A DNA stretch of 22,785 nucleotides from positions 1 through 22,785 of the forward strand of contig JAKPQU010000602.1 of NCBI GenBank assembly GCA_029555925.1, in the 5' to 3' direction. The translations under genes were made by a program, and so were the position numbers. The notes under the pieces were generated by a model. That model was not told where the DNA came from, did not search any database, and saw only the letters and a list, made by a program, of their open reading frames with translations. Positions 8,242 through 15,563 of this stretch are shown here, one piece after another (the stretch's first letter is position 1; the number at the start of each line of letters is the position of its first letter). This DNA comes from Bacillota bacterium. Its GTDB lineage: Bacteria > Eremiobacterota > SpSt-956 > JAKJGF01.

Positions 8242-9483
8242 TTGTGTGATCATCCTCTGGTATCAGTAATAGTAATCAATTACAATGGTGTTTCTTTACT
8301 TGATGATTGCTTTACATCCTTAAAAAATTTGAGCTGCCCTTCAGATTCCGTTGAACTTATTATGGTAGATAATGGTTCTACTGATAGATCTGTTCTTTTT
8401 ATGAGAGAACATTTTCGTGACGTTAAAATAATAGAGAATAAAAAAAATCTTGGTTTTGCAGAACCGAATAATATGGCTGCTTCTATGGCGAAAGGAAAAT
8501 ATCTGGCTTTTTTAAATAATGATATGAGAGTAAGACCTGACTGGCTTTTAAAACTGATTGAGGCTATAAAAAATTCTCCTGATGATGTTATATGTGTGGG
8601 TTCTAAAATTTTAAACTGGCATGGAGAACAGGTTCAGTTCGGAGGAGCAGGCATGGCTTTTGACGGTCGCGGCTTTGAAGTCTCTTCTTTACGTGGCTCT
8701 GAAGAATCATATCCTCCCGTGTTATTTGCCTGTGGCGGAGCTATGTTAATAAAAAGAGATATTTTTATTAAACTAGGAGGTTTTGATCCGAAATATTTTG
8801 CTTATTTTGAAGATGTTGACCTGGGCTGGCGTTTATGGATTACAGGTTACAGAGTTTTACTTGTTCCGGATTCCATTGTTTATCATCATCATCAAAAAAC
8901 CGGGAATGCCATATTTTCACTGGAACAAAAGATTTTTCTCGGTGAAAGAAATTGTTTTTACAGTATGATAAAGAATTATGAAGATAAAAATCTTGCAAAA
9001 CTGCTTCCTGCAGTGATAGGTTTGAGAATAAAAAAAATGCTTATTCATTCGAAGATGGACAGGCGTGATTGGATTGCAGGCAAAGATTTTACAGGAAAGA
9101 AAGGTCCGGCGATTTGTGATATTATCAAAGATTTTATTCAGAATATAAAGAGTGAAGGTTTCTCATATATATTCAGAAGAAAATATAATATTCTTCCTTA
9201 CTGGCTGGAAAGGATTGTTACAAAACATTATGTTCTTACTCCGAGACCTTCTATGGGACCTTTTATCGCTCTTGAAGATTTAATGGAAGATCTGGATTAT
9301 TTATTTGAAAAAAGAGATTTCATCCAATCACAGAGAAAAAGAAGTGACAGAGAGATTTTTCGTCTCTTTCTCGATCCTTTTAACTGTCAGTATGATGAAG
9401 AAGAATATGTAAAGGTAAGGAACAGTATTATAAAAAATTTGAAACTTACTGAGATGTTTTTGTCTGAAGACGGTGAACGGTGA
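8242..9483 (+). CDS. GT2 family glycosyltransferase (rhamnosyltransferase-like)
   Basis: A 413-residue GT-A glycosyltransferase of the WbbL/rhamnosyltransferase-like group. SVIVINYNG opens the fold, VDNGSTD follows, and FLNNDMRV holds the nucleotide-sugar motif where other GT2s have DxD. ACGGAMLIKRDIFIKLGGFD and YFEDVDLGWRLW form the acceptor and catalytic-base region (Asp in EDVD). YHHHQKTG is typical of this subgroup. Residues about 240-413 form a C-terminal helical extension of unknown role. Translation starts at TTG with a very strong ribosome binding site, 2 bases after the preceding glycosyltransferase, so the pair is an operon. The stop codon TGA and the final DGER lie in GTGAACG / GTGATTG heptads. 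Confidence 0.9.
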   Translation: MCDHPLVSVIVINYNGVSLLDDCFTSLKNLSCPSDSVELIMVDNGSTDRSVLFMREHFRDVKIIENKKNLGFAEPNNMAASMAKGKYLAFLNNDMRVRPDWLLKLIEAIKNSPDDVICVGSKILNWHGEQVQFGGAGMAFDGRGFEVSSLRGSEESYPPVLFACGGAMLIKRDIFIKLGGFDPKYFAYFEDVDLGWRLWITGYRVLLVPDSIVYHHHQKTGNAIFSLEQKIFLGERNCFYSMIKNYEDKNLAKLLPAVIGLRIKKMLIHSKMDRRDWIAGKDFTGKKGPAICDIIKDFIQNIKSEGFSYIFRRKYNILPYWLERIVTKHYVLTPRPSMGPFIALEDLMEDLDYLFEKRDFIQSQRKRSDREIFRLFLDPFNCQYDEEEYVKVRNSIIKNLKLTEMFLSEDGER

Positions 9484-9596
9484 TTGGTAACGTGATGTGT
9501 GATGCGTGACTGGTAAGCATCCCTTTGACTTTTCACGACTCACGACTTACGACTCACGACTCACACCTCACACCTCACTTTTCACTTTTAATTCAC
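9473..9596. repeat. Heptad element, family 2, copy 1
   Basis: Plus-strand heptads start inside the glycosyltransferase gene (GTGAACG, GTGATTG) and continue as GTGATGT, GTGATGC, GTGACTG. The core GGTAAGCATCCCTTT is at 9512-9526. Inverted heptads follow with units such as TCACGAC, TTACGAC and TCACACC up to about 9596. The same 15-base core, reverse-complemented and again between opposed arrays, is at 18092-18106. Confidence 0.85.
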
Positions 9597-9644
9597 TTGC
9601 CAAAATCCTATATTTCATTTATAATTTTATAGTTAACTGAATCC

Positions 9645-9661
9645 ACGCGTCACGCGTCACG
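9645..9661. repeat. Short inverted heptad array
   Basis: ACGCGTC occurs 2.4 times in tandem, ending 18 bases before the start codon at 9680. It is probably the far end of the element at 9473-9596. Confidence 0.75.
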
Positions 9662-9679
9662 AACATACAGGGGTAATAT

Positions 9680-11845
9680 ATGTTAGGTTTTAGAAAATCT
9701 AAAAAAGATATATCCGGTAACATCGACACAGTCTCCAGACCTGAAAAAAAATACATCACCTCAACCGATTATTCAAGGGATCGTTCAAAAGACCTCATAG
9801 TGAAGTCAAAAGAAATGCTTCTTGATTCTCCTGACTTTTTCTGTGAACTCAGGGGAGAGCAGCCGGGTGAATATGAATATAAAATATTTATTATTGAACA
9901 TGCTCTGAAAACAATATGGAAACATGCCAAAGAAGGTATGCCGCAGGGTGTGGGAGGTATCCTCCTGGGAGGTCTTTACAGAGATCCTGATAAAGACGAA
10001 GAATATGTGGAAATACACAATGCTTTTCCTTCTGCCTCTTCTTTTAATGAGGAAATGAGTCTTCGCGTTGTAAATAGAGTCATTGCAGATATGGAACAGG
10101 TATCTATTAAAACATATCCCAATCAGATTGTAATTGGCTGGTACCATACCCATCCCGATAAAGGCATATTCTTTTCTGAAAATGATGAGTTAATACATGA
10201 AACATTTTATCGTGAAAGTGCCAATGTTGCTCTTATACTCGATCCTGTGATGGAAATAGATCCTCTGAGAGAGACCTATAAAAATATAGCTTTTTTTTAC
10301 TGGAAAGATAAGTCTATAGCAAAAAGTTCCGGATATTATGCTTATAAGCCCAGACAGCTTGCAGAAAGTATTTCACCTACAGATAAATTGCGAGAAAAAT
10401 ATCACAGAAGACTTGCTTCTATAAGAAGTGCCAGAGAACAGCTGCCTCCTACGGAAGTTGATATGGAGGAAGAAGAAAATCAATACGGTGATTTTATGCC
10501 TCAAACGGAAGAAGATGATATATTATTTAATGCTGTTCGAAGATATGAAAGACCGGAAAAACCCCCTTCCGAAACATTTTATACACAGGAAACTGCGGGT
10601 GATGTAAGAAATTTTTCAGATAACAGAAATTATAAGCATTCAGAAGAAAGGTCGCCGGCATTACCTGAAGAGCGAGGAAGTTCTTCTCTTTTAAAAGGCA
10701 TTAGAGCCAGACCCGGTAATAGAATGAATATGCCGGTACCTAAAAAAAGAGGTCTTCGCGTTTCTCCGAGAAGTGAAGTTCCTTCAAGAGGGAATGAATA
10801 TTTACCATCACAGGCACGGGATAAGGTAAATCCTCCCGGCACTCCATACAGAGCCGGCTCATTACCTTATGATATGAGGTTTAATGAAGCTGAACCTTAT
10901 TCTCACAGTGACTTACCGGAAAATCGCCGTATAGAACAGAGAGGGGCAGTAGCAAGGAATTATGGAGGAGGAATTGCCAGAAAATCCCCTGAGAGAAGGC
11001 AGGATGTATCTGCATCATTCCGGGGAAGTATGAGAGATTTTACCTCTCAGACCGCAGAAGACGGGGATGAGTATCTGGCAGGAGATTATTTGTCCGAAGA
11101 CATTGGAAAAAAAGCTTCTCCTGATGAAGCAACTGATTCTTTATATATAGAATTTGATTCTTCTGATGAAGATGTCATGCTTGATGATGAAGAGCATGAT
11201 ATTCCGTCTCATTATGAAAGACCTGAAGTAATTCGGGAAATCCCGGCACTTTTAAGAAAAGAAAGTCCTTCTTTCGCTTCTTCAGGGAGGGAAGAAGTGA
11301 AGCGAAAAAGACCACCTTCTTTTGTAAAAACTCCGCGTCCCGATAGTTCCAGAAGTGTGTCTCATGTTTCGTGTCCAGATAGTTCCAGAAGTATTCCTTC
11401 TGTACCGCGTCCCAATAGTTCTAGAAGTATTTCTCCTGTACCGCGTTCCGATAGTTCCAGAAGTATTTCTCCTGTACTGCGTTCCGATAGTTCCAGAAAT
11501 ATCCCTTCTGTGTCGCCAGGCCAGGTGGTAACAAAAAATAACACAGAAAAAGAATATATTGCCAAAAATTATTCAAAACTGGTTTCCGAAGCCGGTAATT
11601 TTATAAGTCATACAGAAGGTTTTTCCGGCAGAGAACACGATCCTGAATATGATTCTTTTTATAATGATACTATACAGATACTTGGTGGAAGAAACTGGAG
11701 GATGGAGCAGAAGCAGGTTATTCGAGATCCTGATGAAAGTTCTTATCCCAGAAGAAGGACAAAAAGCGGTCTCCTGAAAGCTCATAAATATAAATATTAC
11801 GGAAATGAAGAACCTTCCGAAGAAGAAAGGGTTGAAGAGCAATAG
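9680..11845 (+). CDS. MPN/JAB (JAMM) domain protein with long disordered tail
   Basis: Residues about 60-230 form an MPN/JAB domain, the fold of zinc isopeptidases and metalloproteases such as Rpn11 and bacterial RadC/JAB proteins. The zinc signature is intact: His156, His158, Pro159, Ser166 and Asp169 match HxHPx6SxxD. In the glycine-rich strand that normally carries the catalytic Glu (ExxG/ExGG), the sequence is QGVGGILLGG with Gly90 in that place, so the enzyme may be inactive or use another acid (Glu85 is near). Residues about 240-640 are low-complexity, rich in Ser, Pro, Arg and Glu, and include five 12-residue repeats near 552-611. A more ordered stretch (about 625-720) ends the protein. 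There is no signal peptide or membrane helix. AGGGG lies 7 bases before the ATG. The target is unknown. Confidence 0.8.
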   Translation: MLGFRKSKKDISGNIDTVSRPEKKYITSTDYSRDRSKDLIVKSKEMLLDSPDFFCELRGEQPGEYEYKIFIIEHALKTIWKHAKEGMPQGVGGILLGGLYRDPDKDEEYVEIHNAFPSASSFNEEMSLRVVNRVIADMEQVSIKTYPNQIVIGWYHTHPDKGIFFSENDELIHETFYRESANVALILDPVMEIDPLRETYKNIAFFYWKDKSIAKSSGYYAYKPRQLAESISPTDKLREKYHRRLASIRSAREQLPPTEVDMEEEENQYGDFMPQTEEDDILFNAVRRYERPEKPPSETFYTQETAGDVRNFSDNRNYKHSEERSPALPEERGSSSLLKGIRARPGNRMNMPVPKKRGLRVSPRSEVPSRGNEYLPSQARDKVNPPGTPYRAGSLPYDMRFNEAEPYSHSDLPENRRIEQRGAVARNYGGGIARKSPERRQDVSASFRGSMRDFTSQTAEDGDEYLAGDYLSEDIGKKASPDEATDSLYIEFDSSDEDVMLDDEEHDIPSHYERPEVIREIPALLRKESPSFASSGREEVKRKRPPSFVKTPRPDSSRSVSHVSCPDSSRSIPSVPRPNSSRSISPVPRSDSSRSISPVLRSDSSRNIPSVSPGQVVTKNNTEKEYIAKNYSKLVSEAGNFISHTEGFSGREHDPEYDSFYNDTIQILGGRNWRMEQKQVIRDPDESSYPRRRTKSGLLKAHKYKYYGNEEPSEEERVEEQ
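11334..11513 (+). repeat. Five tandem 36-bp repeats within the MPN/JAB gene
   Basis: Units start at 11334, 11370, 11406, 11442 and 11478. Each encodes a 12-residue unit of the type RSDSSRSISPVP. Units 3, 4 and 5 are the most alike. The period is a multiple of three, so copy number can change without a frameshift. Confidence 0.9.
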
Positions 11846-11846
11846 T

Positions 11847-11863
11847 AGTGAATAGTGAATGAA
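11847..11863 (+). repeat. Short AGTGAAT heptad array after the MPN/JAB stop
   Basis: Two AGTGAAT units plus a degenerate third begin 2 bases after the TAG stop. No clear inverted arm is seen before the next gene. Confidence 0.6.
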
Positions 11864-11894
11864 TTTAGCTCTAAAATACTACTAACTAAAACAT

Positions 11895-12392
11895 ATGCTT
11901 TCTATTTTAAAAAACAAGCTTTTTTCCATCTCTGATTTACTTCCTGTTGTTCGGAACAGAAAAAGCGGAGGAGAGAAGCTTGTGTTTACCAATGGATGCT
12001 TTGATCTTATCCATGTGGGGCATTTAAGATATCTGGAAAAAGCCAGATGTCTTGGAGATTTTCTCGTTATAGGTTTAAACAGTGATATATCTGTTCGTGC
12101 TCTTAAAGGAGAGGGAAGACCTTTTGTTACAGAGATGGAAAGAGCTGAAGTTCTGTCTGCTCTGGTATTTGTAGATTATATTGTTATATTTTCCGAATCA
12201 AGACCTGACAGATTAATAGAACAGTTAATGCCGGATATTCATGTCAAGGGTGGAGATTATAAAGAAAAAGAACTGCCTGAAAGAACTATTGTGGAAAGCT
12301 ACGGAGGTAAAGTGATTATAGTGGAGCTTGTACCGGGTAAATCAACTACCTTTATGGCAGAAGAGATTTCTCGAAAATTTAATTTCAGCTAA
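11895..12392 (+). CDS. rfaE2: D-glycero-beta-D-manno-heptose 1-phosphate adenylyltransferase (RfaE2 type)
   Basis: This 165-residue cytidylyltransferase-fold enzyme makes ADP-heptose from heptose 1-phosphate and ATP, the last but one step to the LPS core sugar precursor. The nucleotide-binding motif is FTNGCFDLIHVGH with His40 and His43. IGLNSD, KGEGRPF, ERAEVLSAL, HVKGGDY and the C-terminal PGKSTT are characteristic of the RfaE2/HldE C-terminal domain and distinguish it from glycerol-3-phosphate cytidylyltransferase. The kinase half that is fused in HldE is absent here, so this is the stand-alone form. It presumably supplies the GT9 enzyme at 5909. No Shine-Dalgarno sequence is visible before the ATG. 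Confidence 0.92.
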   Translation: MLSILKNKLFSISDLLPVVRNRKSGGEKLVFTNGCFDLIHVGHLRYLEKARCLGDFLVIGLNSDISVRALKGEGRPFVTEMERAEVLSALVFVDYIVIFSESRPDRLIEQLMPDIHVKGGDYKEKELPERTIVESYGGKVIIVELVPGKSTTFMAEEISRKFNFS

Positions 12393-12432
12393 AATTTGTG
12401 AATAGCTTAACAATTTTCTCTGAAATATTTGT

Positions 12433-12440
12433 GGTATACT
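12433..12440 (+). promoter_or_regulatory. Extended -10 promoter for the 12529-15487 operon
   Basis: TGG followed by TATACT (12435-12440) is an extended -10 element. No clear -35 box at 17 bases is present (CAATTT at 18 bases is weak). It lies about 90 bases before the small gene at 12529. Confidence 0.5.
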
Positions 12441-12528
12441 TAAGAGATTGAGCAATTTATATTTAAAACAATATATCTGAAAATCTGCTGATAATAGCAG
12501 AATAATTACAGAATAAGGAGATGTTAAA

Positions 12529-13005
12529 ATGGATGTAGGAAAAACAGGATTCAATATAAATTTTCAGGCAGCGAAAAAACTTGTCGCAGAGTTTCAGGCG
12601 GTAAGTGAAAAAATTCAGCCTTTTGATATTGACGATAAAGTGGATCTAAACAGTGCAAGAGGTGTTGTAGAATTAAATTTTTCTGATCTCGGTGGAACGG
12701 AAAAAATGAAAAAATATACGGGAAAAGTGCAGTTTGATCCTGCAACAAAACATACTGACGACATGTTTATAACCGTCAACTATGATAAGCCCGACGGCGT
12801 TGGTGTAAATTACAGTTATAAAGATAATAAAGAAGAAGGAATATTTAGTTATAGAAAAGATGATATGTATCAGGAATTTCCATGTTACAGGGATATTGAA
12901 GAGGCCAGGATTGATAAGAAAACCGGTGATGTAATTTCTTATGAAAGATATGAAGAAAGAGATGGATTCCTTATGCCTGATTGTGGCGGATCTGATGTGT
13001 TTTAA
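12529..13005 (+). CDS. Uncharacterised 158-residue protein
   Basis: I do not recognise this family. The protein is acidic and soluble, with no signal peptide or membrane helix. The N-terminal 40 residues look helical (FQAAKKLVAEFQAVSEKI). The remainder alternates short polar strands (VNYDKPDGVGVNYSYKDN, IFSYRKDDMYQEF), consistent with a small beta-rich domain. AAGGAG 8 bases upstream gives a strong start at 12529. It ends 2 bases before iorA and shares the only promoter-like site, so it is probably co-transcribed with iorAB. Whether it affects that enzyme is unknown. Confidence 0.8.
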   Translation: MDVGKTGFNINFQAAKKLVAEFQAVSEKIQPFDIDDKVDLNSARGVVELNFSDLGGTEKMKKYTGKVQFDPATKHTDDMFITVNYDKPDGVGVNYSYKDNKEEGIFSYRKDDMYQEFPCYRDIEEARIDKKTGDVISYERYEERDGFLMPDCGGSDVF

Positions 13006-13007
13006 CT

Positions 13008-14867
13008 ATGATAGAACAGGAAATTTTACTGGGTAACGGAGCAATAGCAAGAGGACTTATAGAAAATGGCTGTCATGTAGTTTATTCTTACCCTGGTACT
13101 CCAAGTTCGGAGATCCTTCCCGAAGTAGTAAGATATAAAAAAACTTTTGCCTTAAACACTTATATTGAATGGTCTGTAAATGAGAAGGTTGCCTTTGATA
13201 ATGCCTATGCAGCAAGTCTTACAGGAAAACGTTCCTGTGTAATTATGAAACAGGTAGGACTTAATGTGGCTTCTGATTCTCTTATGAGTTCTGCCTATAC
13301 AGGTGTTAAAGGGGGTATGATTATCGTTTCCTGTGATGACCCGGGGCCTCATTCGTCTCAAACGGAACAGGACAGCCGATTTTTTGCCATGTTTGCCCAT
13401 GTTCCTGTTTTTGACCCGTCTCATCCTCAGGAGGCACATGATGTTATAGAGAAAGCTTTTAATATTTCGGAAAAATATGAAATACCTGTTATAGTCCGTT
13501 CCACTACAAGGGTCTGTCATGCCCTGGCCAGTATTGAAACGGTCCCTGTAAAAAATATCGAAAGAAAAGCTTCTTTTAAAAAAGATCGTGCCAGATGGGC
13601 TGCTACTCCTGCATATAGATATAAACTTCACAGGGAGTTGAATGAAAAACTTGGCCGTATAGCTGAAGAAGTTTTGCAGGATAGGGATTTAACCTCTGTC
13701 AGTCTGGAGGGAAATTCTTTTGAACTTGGTATAATATCTTCAGGGGTTTCTTATTCCATATTAAAAGATGTTTTACGGGAACTGTCTTTAGACACTGTTA
13801 TACCTGTCCTTAAACTCTGTGTACCCTATCCGTTTCCGGGAGGTACAGTCTCAGATTTCTGTGCCAGATGTAATCATGTTCTTATAATAGAAGATGCAGA
13901 ACCTGTTATAGAAATGCAGATAAAGACCCAGAAAAAGATTCTCGGCCGTTTTACAGGCCATATTCCCGGAGAAGGTGAACTCACGCCGGAGATCATATAT
14001 TCTTCCATAAAATCCGTCTGGAATAAAGACCTGAAAGATGATACTGAGTTCATTGCTTCCGTTAAATCTTCTATGGAATCTATGAAATTACCTGTTCACA
14101 TACCGACTCTATGTCCTGGCTGCGGCCACAGAGCAGCTTTTTATGCCATAAAGAAAGCATTTCCTGAAGCCATATATACAGGAGATATTGGCTGTTATAC
14201 CCTGGGTATAAACCTTGGTGCCGTAGATACTGTCCTGGATATGGGAGCATCAATTACTATGGCAACAGGATTCTATCAGGCCTACCATCAGGATGGAATT
14301 AAAGAACCGGTTATTGCCACTGTAGGAGATTCTACCTTTTATCATTCGGGAACAACCGGTCTGATGAACGGTGTGTACAATAAAGCACGATTTATTCTTG
14401 TTATACTGGATAACAGTATAACTGCCATGACAGGTATGCAACCCACTGCAGGAACAGGAGAACTGCCTGACGGAAGTCATGGGAATCATATTCCCTTAAT
14501 TGATCTTGTAAGGGGATGTGGAGTAACATATATAAAGGAATTGGATCCATATGAACTTTCCGGGTTTATTTCTGCTATTAAAGAAGCGGGAGAATATACC
14601 ATGAAAGAAGACGGAGGGATTGCTGTTATAATAGCAAAACACCCGTGTATTCTTCATACAAAAAATAAGAGAAAACCGTCACGAAAGAAGGTTTATATAA
14701 AGGATACCTGCACGGGATGCAGATACTGTATCAGAGCTTTTGAATGTCCTGCTATTATCTTTAATGAAGGCAGGGTTGACATAAATAGAAAAATTTGCAT
14801 AGATTGCGGAGTCTGTGTAGATGTGAATGTATGTCCTTTCGGAGCAATTTCAGTGAAAAGTGAATAG
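13008..14867 (+). CDS. iorA: Indolepyruvate:ferredoxin oxidoreductase, alpha subunit
   Basis: IorA oxidatively decarboxylates aryl pyruvates from aromatic amino acids to aryl-acetyl-CoA, reducing ferredoxin; it is cytosolic and oxygen-sensitive. The 619-residue protein has the normal order. The pyrimidine-binding domain comes first (GNGAIARGLIENG, YPGTPSSEI), then a middle domain, then the thiamine diphosphate domain (CPGCGHRAAFYAI, GDIGCYTLG, GDSTFYHSG, LDNSITAMTG). A C-terminal two-cluster ferredoxin domain has Cys568, 571, 574, 580 and Cys597, 600, 603, 609. The second cluster motif is CxxCxxCx5CP, two residues longer than the common x3 spacing. The start follows the previous stop by 2 bases without a clear ribosome binding site, suggesting translational coupling. 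The last four residues (VKSE) and the TAG stop come from a GTGAAAA/GTGAATA heptad array. Confidence 0.95.
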   Translation: MIEQEILLGNGAIARGLIENGCHVVYSYPGTPSSEILPEVVRYKKTFALNTYIEWSVNEKVAFDNAYAASLTGKRSCVIMKQVGLNVASDSLMSSAYTGVKGGMIIVSCDDPGPHSSQTEQDSRFFAMFAHVPVFDPSHPQEAHDVIEKAFNISEKYEIPVIVRSTTRVCHALASIETVPVKNIERKASFKKDRARWAATPAYRYKLHRELNEKLGRIAEEVLQDRDLTSVSLEGNSFELGIISSGVSYSILKDVLRELSLDTVIPVLKLCVPYPFPGGTVSDFCARCNHVLIIEDAEPVIEMQIKTQKKILGRFTGHIPGEGELTPEIIYSSIKSVWNKDLKDDTEFIASVKSSMESMKLPVHIPTLCPGCGHRAAFYAIKKAFPEAIYTGDIGCYTLGINLGAVDTVLDMGASITMATGFYQAYHQDGIKEPVIATVGDSTFYHSGTTGLMNGVYNKARFILVILDNSITAMTGMQPTAGTGELPDGSHGNHIPLIDLVRGCGVTYIKELDPYELSGFISAIKEAGEYTMKEDGGIAVIIAKHPCILHTKNKRKPSRKKVYIKDTCTGCRYCIRAFECPAIIFNEGRVDINRKICIDCGVCVDVNVCPFGAISVKSE

Positions 14868-14930
14868 TGAATCGTGAGCTGTTAAAAGTTGTTGGAATAC
14901 TACTCACTATTCACTACGTACCACTCACTC
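14853..14930. repeat. Heptad hairpin element between iorA and iorB
   Basis: Plus-strand heptads (GTGAAAA, GTGAATA, GTGAATC, GTGAGCT) overlap the iorA stop. The inverted arm reads TCACTATTCACT and similar. A perfect 12-bp stem is AGTGAATAGTGA (14859-14870) with TCACTATTCACT (14904-14915). The element separates iorA from the iorB ribosome binding site. Confidence 0.85.
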
Positions 14931-14932
14931 TT

Positions 14933-14938
14933 AAGGAG
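14933..14938 (+). promoter_or_regulatory. Ribosome binding site that fixes the iorB start
   Basis: AAGGAG lies 6 bases before the ATG at 14945. The upstream in-frame ATG at 14867 would translate the heptad element and has no such site. Confidence 0.85.
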
Positions 14939-14944
14939 ATTTTT

Positions 14945-15487
14945 ATGGAACATGAATTTATAATTACAGGTCTCGGAGGACAGGGGGTACTTTTTTTAAC
15001 AAAAGTTCTTGCCATGATTGCCAGAGAGAACAATCTTCCTTTTATCGGTTCTGAAGTGCATGGTATGAGCCAGAGAGGAGGAAGTGTGTCATCACATCTC
15101 AGGATAGGCGATTTCTCAGGCCCCCTTGTAAGGCAGGGGCGAGCCTCTGTCATATTTGCTCTGGAAGAAAGTGAAGCCTGGCGAAATCTTTATTTTATCA
15201 GGCATGGAGGACATATTTATATTGATACGGCAGATGAGAAATTTCCTCCTGAACCCTTTAAAGAGATACTGGAAAAACGTAATGTAGTGTCTGTAATAAT
15301 TGATGCCACGTCTATCGCTGCTGAACTTCAGTCTCTGCCTTCTGCCAATCTTGTTCTTCTCGGACGTTTTATTGCTACAGAAGAGAGTTTTTCAGCAGAT
15401 TCTGTAGAGAGGGCTATAAGTAAAACCGGTAATCCCCGTGTAATAGAAAAGAACCTTCAGGCCTTTCGAAGGGGACTTGGGCAGTGA
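14945..15487 (+). CDS. iorB: Indolepyruvate:ferredoxin oxidoreductase, beta subunit
   Basis: IorB is the gamma-type domain subunit that completes the aryl-pyruvate oxidoreductase with IorA. With the start at 14945 it has 180 residues, the usual length. The N-terminal FIITGLGGQGVLFLTKVLA and the GSEVHGMSQRGGSVSSHLRIG block are diagnostic for this subunit. An upstream in-frame ATG at 14867 would add 26 residues made from the heptad repeat and is rejected. It is 77 bases from iorA and surely in the same operon. The stop codon is the TGA of the first GTGAGCA heptad of the next repeat element, and the last residue Gln comes from the repeat edge. Confidence 0.95.
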   Translation: MEHEFIITGLGGQGVLFLTKVLAMIARENNLPFIGSEVHGMSQRGGSVSSHLRIGDFSGPLVRQGRASVIFALEESEAWRNLYFIRHGGHIYIDTADEKFPPEPFKEILEKRNVVSVIIDATSIAAELQSLPSANLVLLGRFIATEESFSADSVERAISKTGNPRVIEKNLQAFRRGLGQ

Positions 15488-15557
15488 GCAGTGACCAGTG
15501 ACCAGGAATAATACTTTATCTATAGTAAATCACTGGTCACCGGTTACAGGTCACTGA
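15484..15557. repeat. Heptad hairpin element between convergent genes
   Basis: Three plus-strand heptads (GTGAGCA, GTGACCA, GTGACCA) at 15484-15504 face four inverted heptads of pattern TYACNGG at 15530-15557. A perfect 11-bp stem pairs 15491-15501 with 15530-15540 around a 28-base loop. It lies between the ends of iorB and the minus-strand HEAT gene, where it could stop transcription from either side; no long T run is adjacent on the plus side. Confidence 0.85.
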
Positions 15558-15563
15558 TTGGTG

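Noticed and set aside
11334..11513. CRISPR-like 36-bp repeats
   Set aside because: The units are contiguous without spacers, inside a reading frame, and change by codon.
14867..14944. Upstream start of iorB at 14867
   Set aside because: The extra 26 residues translate the heptad element; the strong ribosome binding site at 14933 fixes the start at 14945.
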